Positions 32,920-41,184 of a DNA stretch of 64,000 nucleotides are shown in pieces. A program made the translations under genes and the position numbers. Position 1 is the stretch's first letter. Every line of letters begins with the position of its first letter. The DNA comes from Flavobacteriales bacterium (GTDB taxonomy: Bacteria; Bacteroidota; Bacteroidia; Flavobacteriales_F; PHOS-HE28): positions 3,726,001 to 3,790,000 of the forward strand of contig CP065018.1 of NCBI GenBank assembly GCA_016700415.1, written 5' to 3'. Under the pieces are notes generated by a model that worked only from the letters and a program-made list of their open reading frames with translations, made no database searches and had not been told where the DNA came from.

Positions 32920-34100
32920 TGCCTTGTTTGTTTGACAGGGGCTCGCGCTCCCCGTGTTTCAGTCTTTTGCTGCGCCGGCACCATCTTCCCATGCGCCTTG
33001 ATGATGCTGATAGCCTGGTCCACCCTTTTCTGTGTGGGTGCGACGACCGTCACATGGCCCATTTTCCTTCCTGTGCGCGTCTCGTGCTTGCCGTAAAGGT
33101 GGATGAAGGTGCCCGGCACTTCCAGCAATTCTTCGGTTCCGAGCAGTTGCGGTGCGCCTGTGCCGCCCTCGCCCACGATGTTCACCATCGCTGCTTCGCC
33201 ATGCATCCGCGTATCGCCCGCAGGCCAACCCATGTAGGCGCGCAACAACTGGTCGTACTGTGAACTGGCACAGGCTTCAATGGTGAAGTGTCCGCTGTTG
33301 TGCGCACGCGGCGCGGTCTCGTTCACCACTAGCTGATCATCCGGTGTGAGGAACATCTCCACCGCGTAGATCCCAGGTGCGCCGAACGCATCAGCAACAG
33401 CAGTCCCGAGCTGCTTCGCACGCCTGAGCACCGAAGCGTCACATCGCCCAGGGGCGAGCAACACATCGACCATGTTCAACGCTGGGTCGAAGACCATCTC
33501 GACCGGATCGTATACCACCGTGTTCCCGTCCGCTCCGCGCACGGCGATCACCGCCAGTTCCTTCGCGATGGGAATGCGCTTTTCCAGTACGCACGGTCCG
33601 TCAAATGCATTGGCGATGTCCGTGGTATTCGTGATCGGCATCACGCCCTTGCCGTCGTAACCGCCGGTGCGCGTCTTCAAGAAGGCGGGGAGGAACCCGG
33701 CGTGCGTGGCGATCTCCGATGGGTTGTCGATCAACACGAAGGACGATGTGGGGATGCCGTGCTTCACGTAGAATTCCTTCTGTAGGCCCTTGTCCTGAAT
33801 GGTACGCAAGGTCGCTGAGGAAGGGATGACCGTTTTGCCTTGGCTCTCCAGTTCCTCCAGCGCTTCGGTGCTCACATGCTCGATCTCGATCCCCACCACG
33901 TCAGCATCGGCGGCAAAGTGCAGGACGGTATCGTGATCGTCGAAGCGGCCTTGGGTGAAGCTGGATGCGAGATGCGCGCAGGGGCACTCCGGATCGGGGT
34001 CCAGCACATGCACCTCCACATCGTAGCGCAAGGCGTTCTCAATGAACATGCGGCCGAGCTGGCCTCCGCCGAGCAGGGCTATGCGCCGTGGTCGCTCCAT
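32916..34100 (-). CDS. purK: N5-carboxyaminoimidazole ribonucleotide synthase
   Basis: ATP-grasp enzyme converting AIR, bicarbonate and ATP to N5-CAIR; its product is used by PurE encoded directly downstream. About 394 aa from the ATG at 34100, which gives the canonical start MERPRRIALLGGGQLGRM; the longer frame to 34145 is not supported. Contains FLKTRTGGYDGKG, the NEIAPR-like NETAPRAHNSGHF and YGKHETRTGRKMGH. A tail of about 15 residues after GKMVPAQQ is extra. A promoter box lies only 5 bp upstream of the start codon. Confidence 0.95.
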   Translation of the reverse strand: MERPRRIALLGGGQLGRMFIENALRYDVEVHVLDPDPECPCAHLASSFTQGRFDDHDTVLHFAADADVVGIEIEHVSTEALEELESQGKTVIPSSATLRTIQDKGLQKEFYVKHGIPTSSFVLIDNPSEIATHAGFLPAFLKTRTGGYDGKGVMPITNTTDIANAFDGPCVLEKRIPIAKELAVIAVRGADGNTVVYDPVEMVFDPALNMVDVLLAPGRCDASVLRRAKQLGTAVADAFGAPGIYAVEMFLTPDDQLVVNETAPRAHNSGHFTIEACASSQYDQLLRAYMGWPAGDTRMHGEAAMVNIVGEGGTGAPQLLGTEELLEVPGTFIHLYGKHETRTGRKMGHVTVVAPTQKRVDQAISIIKAHGKMVPAQQKTETRGARAPVKQTRQ

Positions 34101-34105
34101 GGCCG

Positions 34106-34113
34106 CGAAGATA
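34106..34113 (-). promoter_or_regulatory. -7 promoter box of purKE (TATCTTCG), implying a leaderless or nearly leaderless mRNA
   Basis: On the minus strand the sequence TATCTTCGCGGCC directly precedes the purK ATG, with 5 nt between box and start codon. TATCTTCG matches the Bacteroidota TAnnTTTG box except for one T to C change. Confidence 0.5.
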
Positions 34114-34141
34114 CCGGAGGGAGGGTAACCTTCAGGCCGGA

Positions 34142-34744
34142 TCAACGGCGGTGCCGCTTCCGGGAGAACTGCATGAAGCGATGACCGATGGTCAGTTGCA
34201 GGGTACGGTTACTCGGGTACAGTGCTCGATCCTCGGCCAAGGTGTTGCTCAGGCCGGTGAAATAACGCAGGGTGAGGTCGATGCCGGACATTGTTCCGAT
34301 CCCCAAGCCGATGTTCAGGCCGAGGTCCAATTGGCTCACTTGGTCGCTGATATCGGTCCCGTCAGCTTTGGCGAGGATCAGATAGCCGCCTTGCACCCCG
34401 GCTTGGATCTGGAATGTCGGGCTGAGGAACAGCTTCAGGCTCACCGGCACGATGGCGCTGACGTTTCGCATGGTTGAGCGCCCGCCGTCGGGCAGGTCAC
34501 GTGCCGCACCCTGTAACGAGATCAGCAGTTCCGGTTGGATCTCCACTCGATTACCGGCCCAGATGGGCACATAGAGCCCGGCCACAAATCCGGGCACCGG
34601 CCTGTAGTTCACCGCCTCGGAGCGCCAAGTGGCGGCTTGTGGACCGCCCATGTAACCAAGCCCGGATCGTGATGGGCGTTGGGCCTGACCGATCAAAGGG
34701 TAGGCCAGTATGGCCAGTAGGAGCGGGATGGAGCGCGAATGCAT
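34142..34744 (-). CDS. Outer membrane beta-barrel protein (PorT/OMP_b-brl-like)
   Basis: About 200 aa from the ATG at 34744, which begins with a clear signal peptide (SIPLLLAILAYPLIGQAQ). The mature part has alternating strand patterns typical of an 8-stranded barrel (VAGLYVPIWAGNRVEIQPELLISLQGAA; LKLFLSPTFQIQAGVQGGYLI; LDLGLNIGLGIGTMSGIDLTLRYFTGLSN) and ends in strand-like LQLTIGHRFMQF. Function unknown; such small barrels are common in Bacteroidota. It is separated from the purK start by about 40 bp. Confidence 0.7.
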   Translation of the reverse strand: MHSRSIPLLLAILAYPLIGQAQRPSRSGLGYMGGPQAATWRSEAVNYRPVPGFVAGLYVPIWAGNRVEIQPELLISLQGAARDLPDGGRSTMRNVSAIVPVSLKLFLSPTFQIQAGVQGGYLILAKADGTDISDQVSQLDLGLNIGLGIGTMSGIDLTLRYFTGLSNTLAEDRALYPSNRTLQLTIGHRFMQFSRKRHRR

Positions 34745-34869
34745 GGCAGTGCGGGTAAGCACGTGCCTTTACGCAACGGCCCGGTTGAAGTTTCCCGTTT
34801 TTGCTGGCAATTGGACAAGCTCGGCAATAAGATTGCCGGATGACTTCTTTGCCTCGACGAACACCCGAT

Positions 34870-36527
34870 CTAACGTCCTCCTACGAAGAATCTCACCGTC
34901 TCACGGTCACCTCCCAAGGTGATGGTCAATTGGTAGATGCCCGCCGCCAGGTCGGAAGTCTCAATGCGGGCTTGGTCGCCCGTGGGCGTGAATGCGCGGA
35001 TAACCCGACCGGAAGCGTCCAGGACCATGGCGTGTTGGTCCATCGTGGCTTGGGGCCAGGAGACCAGTACGTGGTCCGGGGCGTTCCGCACGGTGAGCGT
35101 CATTTCGGACACTTCAGCTACCGAACTGGTGATCGAGGTGATCTCGATGCCATAGTCCTCTGTTTCACCGTACTCATAAGCGAAGCAAGGGTCGGTGGGA
35201 CTTGGCTCGCTGCTCAGATGATACACCCCGCGCACACGCATGATCGTATTCCCGATAACAGCACTCATCGGTACAGTGAACGCGAAGGTGTGGGCTTGGC
35301 CCTCGGTCGTATTGATGAACTCCCCAAGTTTCTCGGACGAGCTGAAGATGTGGTCCCCATTGTAGTCGATCCATGCGGCATAGTTGTCATCCGTGAAATC
35401 GCCGCTCGTAATGATGATGGAATATGAACCACCTTGGTTCAACGACGTGGACATCGCCGTATAATCCACGTAACCCGGTCCCGATACCGATCCGCTGCCT
35501 GTATTGTTGATCGTGCCGAGCACCACCCCGTCAATAAAGTCACCATCGGAAGGACCGGAGCCGGACGTGGGGATGCAGATGGTGGTCGGTCCGCTATCGC
35601 ATCCGGTGGAGTTGAGCAGTTCGGCCCGTGATCCGTTCAGTACCCCGGACATCACGGTGGCCTGCCCCGTGGTGAACATCATGGTGCAATTACTGTAATC
35701 CATGAAATTCTCGTATTGGGTCAACGTGCTGCACCGCATCAGGTTCTGGTTGCTGCAGCTGAAGGTGGGTTGGTCCGTGGCGGGAGTGTCGCTGATACCA
35801 TCGCCAGGCGAGCAGTTGCCATTGCCCCAAGGGTGGTCCAAACCGAGGTAATGCCCCACTTCGTGAGTGGCTGTGCGGTCGCCATTGCCGGTCCCGTAAC
35901 TATAGTCCAGAACAAGCCCGTCAATGGGGCTTCCCACCATGCCTCCGTAGGGCAGATAGGCGTATCCTGCCGTGACCAGGCCACCGGTGGCACCGCTGCT
36001 GATGTCACAGATCCAAACGTTGAGGTAATGGGTGGTGTTCCATGCCGCCGAACCGTAGGGTCCGAATTTCATGTCATCCGTTTGCGTGTCCGGGTCAAAC
36101 CAGGTACGTGAGGTCTGAAAGCGGGTGATGCCCGATGTGGGGTTGCCGTCGGGATCCATGGAGGCCAAGCAGAAATCGATCATCGCGTTCGCTCGGGATC
36201 CCGCGAACACCGCACGGACATCGTCGTAGTCCGAGTTCATCGCTTGGTAGTCGGCGTTCATCTGGGCGATGGTGCTCTGGATAACGGCATCGGAAACATT
36301 TTCCGAATTGGTGTTGTACACCACATGCACCACCACGGGAATGGTCTGCACCCCACCCCCGCGCAGGCCCTGTTGTTCAAGTTGTCCGGCTTCCTGCGCC
36401 AGATCGATGTGCAGGCCCTGAGCTTGCAACCAACGTTCGGTAATGGTGTGGGAATTACAATGTTCCTGTGCGATGGCTACGGAAGAGGCGGCAATGGACA
36501 GGAGCGCAAGGGTCGTTTTCCGATCAT
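34870..36527 (-). CDS. Secreted M43-family zinc metalloprotease with GEVED-like and T9SS sorting domains (start region frameshifted)
   Basis: The zinc site HEVGHYLGLDH (HExxHxxGxxH) and the Met-turn NFMDY identify a metzincin of the pappalysin (M43) group. A GEVED-like domain follows (YSIIITSGDFTDDNYAAWIDYNGDHIFSSSEKLGEF). The last about 75 residues form a T9SS type A sorting domain (DQHAMVLDASGRVIRAF... IETSDLAAGIYQLTI). The protease frame is open without a good start codon up to the signal peptide (TTLALLSIAASSVAIAQEHC, coded at about 36516-36457). The only suitable ATG, at 36527, is out of frame. Adding one A to the AAAA run at 36516-36519 restores ATG-ATC-GGA-AAA-ACG-ACC. If read strictly, the frame begins at a TTG at 36429. 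Confidence 0.85.
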
Positions 36528-36588
36528 AATGCGAATTTAAGTGGTTTGCCGGGAATAATTCGATGCAATGGAGCGGGTGCTGTTGGTC

Positions 36589-37236
36589 CTAGGCGCTCAG
36601 GCGCTGGATCGCTGCGGCCGGGTCCGGGGCATTGAACACGCTGTTCCCCGCCACCAGTACGTCAGCCCCGTGCCGGGCCAGTTCCACCACGTTCCTTTCG
36701 GACACCCCTCCGTCCACTTCGATCATCAGGGATGTTCCACGTGCTTGGCGCAATTCCCGCAGCGCATCGATCTTGCGGAAGGTTCCGGGGATGAAGCTCT
36801 GCCCGCCGAAGCCCGGGTTCACGCTCATCAAGCACACCTGATCGATATCCTCCGCGATATCCTCCAGTAGATGCACCGGTGTGTGCGGGTTGATGGCCAC
36901 ACCGGCCTTCATGCCGGCGGCCTTGATGGCCTGTATGGTGCGGTGCAGATGCGTGCAAGCTTCCAAATGAACGGTGAGCCTGTCCGTACCAGCATCGCGG
37001 AAGGTGGTGATGTACTGGTCGGGCCGGACGATCATCAGGTGAACGTCGAAGATCTTCTTCGTCAACGGCCGTATGGCTTTGATCACCGGGAAGCCGAAGC
37101 TGATGTTCGGCACGAAGACGCCGTCCATCACATCCAGGTGCAGCCACGGGGCGGGGCTTTTATCCACCAGTTCCACGGCACTTTTCAAGTCGGTGAAGTC
37201 CGCGGAAAGGAGGGAGGGTGCGATGATGTGTGCCAT
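36589..37236 (-). CDS. rpe: Ribulose-phosphate 3-epimerase
   Basis: Interconverts ribulose 5-phosphate and xylulose 5-phosphate in the pentose phosphate pathway. About 215 aa from the ATG at 37236 (MAHIIAPSLLSADF), the standard length and N-terminus; the open frame to 37302 is spurious. Family motifs: WLHLDVMDGVFVPN, VHLMI, MSVNPGFGGQSFI and EVDGGV. A consensus -7 box ends 6 bp before the start codon. Confidence 0.96.
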   Translation of the reverse strand: MAHIIAPSLLSADFTDLKSAVELVDKSPAPWLHLDVMDGVFVPNISFGFPVIKAIRPLTKKIFDVHLMIVRPDQYITTFRDAGTDRLTVHLEACTHLHRTIQAIKAAGMKAGVAINPHTPVHLLEDIAEDIDQVCLMSVNPGFGGQSFIPGTFRKIDALRELRQARGTSLMIEVDGGVSERNVVELARHGADVLVAGNSVFNAPDPAAAIQRLSA

Positions 37237-37242
37237 GGGCCG

Positions 37243-37250
37243 CAAAGTTA
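37243..37250 (-). promoter_or_regulatory. -7 promoter box of rpe (TAACTTTG)
   Basis: Perfect match to TAnnTTTG, followed on the minus strand by CGGCCC and the rpe ATG (6 bp gap). Transcription should begin at or within a few bases of the start codon, so rpe mRNA is probably leaderless. It lies just beyond the rpoD terminator hairpin. Confidence 0.6.
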
Positions 37251-37255
37251 CTCCG

Positions 37256-37294
37256 AACGGACAAGGCCGCCTTTTCGGGGCGGCCTTGTCCGTT
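37256..37294 (-). terminator. Strong hairpin downstream of rpoD
   Basis: Perfect 16-bp inverted repeat (37256-37271 with 37279-37294, AACGGACAAGGCCGCC and its complement) with a 7-nt loop, 15 bp past the rpoD stop codon. No long U-tract follows on the minus strand. Confidence 0.75.
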
Positions 37295-37309
37295 AACTTC
37301 AAGATGCTG

Positions 37310-38179
37310 TCAGTCGGTGAGATAGGTGCGCAGGGAGCGTCCTCTTCCGGCCTGTTTCAGGCGTCGGATGGCTTTTTCCTTGATCTGCCGCACGCGCTCC
37401 CGGGTGAGGTCGAATTTCCGTCCGATCTCCTCCAAGGTGTGCGGTTGGTTCCCTGCGAGGCCGAAGTAGAGCCGGAGCACATCGCTTTCGCGAGCGGTGA
37501 GCGACTCCAACGATCGTTCGATCTCGTTCCTGAGGCTGTCAGTGAGCAAAGCCTCCATGGGGTCCGGCAGATCGTCGTTCTTCATCAGGTCATGCATGGT
37601 GCCGCTGTCGCCGTCGTCCCGCAGTGGTGCGTCCATGCTCAGGTGCCTGCCGGTATTGCTCAAACTGGTCTTCACCTCGTCCAAGGTCATCTCCAAGTTC
37701 TCGGCCAGTTCGGCGGCCGTGGGTGCGCGTTCATGTTCCTGTTCCAAGCGGGCGAACGCCTTGTTGATCTTGTTGATCGAGCCGATCTTGTTCAACGGCA
37801 AGCGGACGATGCGGGCCTGCTCGGCCAAGCTTTGCAGGATCTGCTGCCGGATCCACCACACGGCATAGCTGATGAACTTGAAGCCCCGGGTCTCATCGAA
37901 GCGCCCGGCCGCCTTGATCAGACCAAGGTTGCCCTCGCTGATCAGGTCCGGGAGCGTGAGGCCCTGGCCCTGGTATTGTTTGGCGACGGAGACGACGAAG
38001 CGCAGGTTGGCCTTGCATAAAGCCTCCAAGGCATCGTTATCGCCCTTCCTGATCTTGCGGGCAAGCTCCACCTCTTCCTGTGCGGTGATCAATTTCACCT
38101 TGCCGATCTCGGTCAGGTATTTGTCCAGCGACGGGGTGTCGCGGTTGGTGACCTGCTTGGAGATCTTCAGTTGACGCAT
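37310..38179 (-). CDS. rpoD: Primary sigma factor RpoD/SigA, short Bacteroidota form
   Basis: Recognises housekeeping promoters for RNA polymerase. 289 aa from the ATG at 38179 (MRQLKISKQVTNRD, the N-terminus usual for Bacteroidota); the open frame continues upstream to 38413 without homologous sequence. Region 1.2 SLDKYLTEIGK, region 2 DLISEGNLGLIKAAGRFDETRGFKFISYAVWWIRQ, region 3, and region 4 TLEEIGRKFDLTRERVRQIKEKAIRRLK. Region 1.1 is absent, as usual in this phylum. Its promoter preference fits the TAnnTTTG boxes seen in this window. Confidence 0.96.
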   Translation of the reverse strand: MRQLKISKQVTNRDTPSLDKYLTEIGKVKLITAQEEVELARKIRKGDNDALEALCKANLRFVVSVAKQYQGQGLTLPDLISEGNLGLIKAAGRFDETRGFKFISYAVWWIRQQILQSLAEQARIVRLPLNKIGSINKINKAFARLEQEHERAPTAAELAENLEMTLDEVKTSLSNTGRHLSMDAPLRDDGDSGTMHDLMKNDDLPDPMEALLTDSLRNEIERSLESLTARESDVLRLYFGLAGNQPHTLEEIGRKFDLTRERVRQIKEKAIRRLKQAGRGRSLRTYLTD

Positions 38180-38304
38180 TCTTGCCATGGTACCCGTGGA
38201 TTGTATCGGTGGATCGTTGCCGTTCAACGGGGATGCTCGGGCTGCGGTTACGGGATGGACCGTTCCGGAGCTTATTCGCGGTAACAGCAAGGACCTGCAA
38301 GCAG

Positions 38305-38340
38305 CAGGGGCCGCCTCTTGCGAGACAGCCCCTGTTTTTT
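38305..38340. terminator. Hairpin with T-run between pnp and rpoD
   Basis: CAGGGGC (38305-38311) pairs with GCCCCTG (38328-38334), and the inner CTC/GAG arms extend the stem with two mismatches around a TTGC loop. A TTTTTT run (38335-38340) follows on the plus strand. The T-run favours terminating plus-strand transcription, but the flanking genes are both on the minus strand, so it probably serves as the pnp 3' end hairpin. Confidence 0.5.
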
Positions 38341-38357
38341 CTTCGCTATGCGAACGA

Positions 38358-40583
38358 TCAATTGTCGCGACGCGGTCCGCGATCGCGGGATTCACGGCGG
38401 GGACGGTCCCCACGGTCGCGGCGGTCGCCTTCCATGGCCGGCTCGCGCTCCACGTAGCCTTCCGGCTTCGGTAGCAGCACTTTGCGGCTCAACTTCAACT
38501 TGCCGGTGCGGGGGTCCTTGCCCACCACTTGGAAGTCGATCATCTCGCCTTCCTTCAGCACGTCCTCAACGCGCTCGATGCGCTTCCAGTCCAACTCGCT
38601 CACGTGCAGCAGACCATCGGTGCCAGGGAAGATCTCCACGAACGCGCCGTATGGCATGATCGTCTTCACCTTGCCGGTGTAGGTAACGCCGAGCTCCGCG
38701 GTGGGAGGGAAGGCGATGGCCCGGATGCGGGCAAGCGCGGCGTCGATGCCGCTCTTGTTCTCGCTCATGATCTGCACGTGGCCCACGCCGTCCACTTCGT
38801 CGAGTGCGATGGTGGTCTTGGTCTCGGCCTGGATCTCCTGGATCACGCGGCCACCGGGTCCGATCACGGGTCCGATGCTCTCCTTCGGGATCTCGATGCT
38901 GACGATGCGCGGTGCATGCTCCTTGTAGTCCGCGTTCGGCTTGGTCATCGTCTTCATCATCTCGCCGAGGATGTGCAGACGACCGGTGCGGGCCTGTTCC
39001 AAGGCCTTGGCGAGCACCTCGTAACTGAGGCCGTCCACCTTCATGTCCATCTGGGTGGCGGTGATGCCCTTTTCGGTGCCGGTCACCTTGAAGTCCATGT
39101 CGCCCAAGTGGTCCTCGTCACCGAGGATGTCGCTGAGGATGGCGTATTTGCCGTCCGGGTCGCTGATCATGCCCATGGCGATGCCGCTCACGGGTGCCTT
39201 GATCTGGATGCCGGCGTCCATCAGGGCGAGGGTGCCGGAGCATACTGTGGCCATGGAGCTGGAGCCGTTGCTCTCAAGGATATCGCAGTTCAGGCGGATG
39301 GTGTAAGGGTTGTCCGTGCCGGTGGGGATCATCGGCTTCAGGGCGCGGAGGGCGAGGTTGCCGTGGCCGATCTCGCGGCGTCCGGGGCCACGGATGGGGC
39401 GCACTTCACCAACGGAGAAGCTGGGGAAGTTGTAGTGCAGCATGAAGGTATCGCTGCGCTTCACCAATGCTGTGTCCACGGTCTGCTGGTCCATTTTGGA
39501 ACCTAAGGTCACCATGTTGATGGCCTGGGTCTCACCACGGGTGAAGATTGCGCTGCCGTGCGTTCCGGGCAGTACGTCCACTTCGCTCCAGATGGGGCGG
39601 ATCTCATCCATTTTGCGACCATCCAAGCGGATGCCCTTCTCCAGCATCGCACGGCGCACACCGGATTTCTGGGCTTTTTTGAAGTAGCGGGCCAGCATGG
39701 CCTTCTTCGCCTTTTGCTCATCGGTGAGCGTGGCAACGAAGTCTTCCTTCACCTTGGCGAAGGCTTCGCCGCGCACTTCCTTGGCGCTGGCTTGCAGGGT
39801 GATGTCGTAGTATTTCTGGAACGTGCCATCCACGATGGCCTTCTCCAGCTCGGCATCATTCTCCTCGTGGTTGTAGGTGCGCTTGGTCAGGCTCTTGGGC
39901 ACTGCGGCGGCAAGTTCATTGATCACGCGGCACTGGTCTTGGATAGCCTTGTGGGCGGTCTTGATGCCTTCGATCATTTCAGCTTCGCTCACTTCGAGCA
40001 TCTCGCCCTCCACCATCATCACGTCGCTGGCGTTGCCGGCCACGATCAGGTCGATGTCAGCGCCCTCCATCTCTTGGAAGGTAGGGTTCACCGTCCACTT
40101 GCCTTCGTTGCGGATCACGCGGACCTCGCTTACGGGGCCATTGAAAGGGATGTTGCTAACGGCGATGGCGGCGGAAGCGGCCAAGCAGGCCAGCGCATCG
40201 CTGGGGTTCTGCTTGTCGGTGCTCATCAGGCTGATCTGCACTTGGGTGTCGCCGTGGAAGTCGTCGTTGAAGAGCGGGCGCAGGGCACGGTCCACAAGGC
40301 GGCTTACGAGGACCTCCCCGTCGCTGGGGCGGTTCTCACGTTTGAAGAAGCCGCCGGGAAAACGTCCGGCAGCGCTGTACTTTTCGCGGTATTCCACCTG
40401 CAGAGGCAGGAAATCGATGCCCTCGCGGGCTTCCTTGGTGGCCACTACGGTGGCGAGGATGATGGTGTCGCCGCAACGGACGGTCACGCTGCCGTCGGCC
40501 TGCTTGGCGAGGATGCCCGTCTCTAAGCTGATGGTCCTGCCACCGCCGAGGTCGATGGTCTTTTTTACTCCTGTTGGTTTCAT
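38358..40583 (-). CDS. pnp: Polyribonucleotide nucleotidyltransferase (PNPase)
   Basis: 3'-5' phosphorolytic exoribonuclease of mRNA decay. About 741 aa from the ATG at 40583 (MKPTGVKKTIDLGGGRTISLETG); the frame to 40694 is not supported. Two RNase PH domains (FLPLQVEYREKYSAAGRFPGGFFKRE; GPGRREIGHGNLALRAL; SGIAMGMISD), a KH domain (IGPVIGPGGRVIQEIQAETKTTIALDE) and an S1 domain (GVTYTGKVKTIMPYGAFVEIFPGTDGLLHVSEL). A highly charged Arg/Asp-rich tail (about 35 residues) ends the protein. Order rpsO-pnp-rpoD on one strand; rpsO lies 168 bp upstream. Confidence 0.97.
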   Translation of the reverse strand: MKPTGVKKTIDLGGGRTISLETGILAKQADGSVTVRCGDTIILATVVATKEAREGIDFLPLQVEYREKYSAAGRFPGGFFKRENRPSDGEVLVSRLVDRALRPLFNDDFHGDTQVQISLMSTDKQNPSDALACLAASAAIAVSNIPFNGPVSEVRVIRNEGKWTVNPTFQEMEGADIDLIVAGNASDVMMVEGEMLEVSEAEMIEGIKTAHKAIQDQCRVINELAAAVPKSLTKRTYNHEENDAELEKAIVDGTFQKYYDITLQASAKEVRGEAFAKVKEDFVATLTDEQKAKKAMLARYFKKAQKSGVRRAMLEKGIRLDGRKMDEIRPIWSEVDVLPGTHGSAIFTRGETQAINMVTLGSKMDQQTVDTALVKRSDTFMLHYNFPSFSVGEVRPIRGPGRREIGHGNLALRALKPMIPTGTDNPYTIRLNCDILESNGSSSMATVCSGTLALMDAGIQIKAPVSGIAMGMISDPDGKYAILSDILGDEDHLGDMDFKVTGTEKGITATQMDMKVDGLSYEVLAKALEQARTGRLHILGEMMKTMTKPNADYKEHAPRIVSIEIPKESIGPVIGPGGRVIQEIQAETKTTIALDEVDGVGHVQIMSENKSGIDAALARIRAIAFPPTAELGVTYTGKVKTIMPYGAFVEIFPGTDGLLHVSELDWKRIERVEDVLKEGEMIDFQVVGKDPRTGKLKLSRKVLLPKPEGYVEREPAMEGDRRDRGDRPRRESRDRGPRRDN

Positions 40584-40675
40584 CTGTTTTTCGTGGCGCG
40601 CCTTTCGCGCCTTTTGTTGGTTGATTGTTTTCAGTTGGGGGACCTTCGACAACCTAGCGAATGGCTGTAAAAGGG

Positions 40676-40709
40676 AAAAGGGCGACCGTTGCACACGGGT
40701 CGCCCTTTT
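40676..40709 (-). terminator. Hairpin between rpsO and pnp
   Basis: Perfect 12-bp inverted repeat AAAAGGGCGACC (40676-40687) / GGTCGCCCTTTT (40698-40709) with a 10-nt loop. On the minus strand it reads stem, TTTT, then CCCTTTT. It lies 43 bp after the rpsO stop and 93 bp before the pnp ATG, so it can act as an rpsO terminator or as an attenuator/processing site for an rpsO-pnp transcript. Confidence 0.75.
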
Positions 40710-40751
40710 GCCGGTAAGTAGTGCAAGGTGTGTGCTCCACCGGCGTGGAAC

Positions 40752-41021
40752 TCACTTGCGCAGGCCGAGCTTGCCGATGATCGCGCGGTAACGCTCGATC
40801 TCGTGGCTCTTCAAGTAGCCCAAAAGCTGCTTGCGCTTGCCCACCAAGCTCAGTAAAGCCGTCTCGGTGCGGTGGTCTTTTTTGTTGGACTTCAAGTGCT
40901 CGGTAAGGTGCTCGATGCGCTGCGTGAACAGGGCGATCTGCCCTTCCGCACTGCCCGTGTTGGTAGCGGTGCCACCGTGGGTCTTGAAGATCTCCTGCTT
41001 TACCTCTTTCGTTGCGATCAT
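40752..41021 (-). CDS. rpsO: 30S ribosomal protein S15
   Basis: 89 aa from the ATG at 41021, the exact family length; the upstream open frame to 41162 is spurious. Contains the S15 core LTQRIEHLTEHLKSNKKDHRTETALLSLVGKRKQLLGYL... (given here in part) with the HLK..KDH...R..L motif and the C-terminal YRAIIGKLGLRK. Binds 16S rRNA in the platform of the 30S subunit. Confidence 0.97.
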   Translation of the reverse strand: MIATKEVKQEIFKTHGGTATNTGSAEGQIALFTQRIEHLTEHLKSNKKDHRTETALLSLVGKRKQLLGYLKSHEIERYRAIIGKLGLRK

Positions 41022-41070
41022 GGTCGTAGTGTCTGCCTCTTTGGGCCGCCCGTTTGGCGGTTTTAGGGCG

Positions 41071-41078
41071 CGAATGTA
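41071..41078 (-). promoter_or_regulatory. Candidate -7 box of rpsO (TACATTCG)
   Basis: TAnnTTTG-like box with one T to C change, 49 bp upstream of the rpsO start on the minus strand. The leader between them contains a small inverted repeat (ACCGCC/GGGCGG), a possible site of autoregulation by S15; that is inference. Confidence 0.4.
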
Positions 41079-41184
41079 CGGTTTTTTTGAATCTGTCTTG
41101 TGTCTGCACTTCAGGGCCCTATTTCTATGAAACCGTGCGCGGCCATGTCTGACACCGACCAACCGACAACTATTCAGTTCCGGC

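Noticed and set aside
37237..37302. N-terminal extension of rpe
   Set aside because: The extension is translated from the rpoD terminator hairpin and the promoter box; the family starts at MAHIIAPSLL.
38180..38413. N-terminal extension of RpoD (a possible region 1.1)
   Set aside because: The sequence is Ala/Pro/Arg-rich without sigma 1.1 features and crosses the pnp 3' hairpin; Bacteroidota RpoD starts at MRQLKI.
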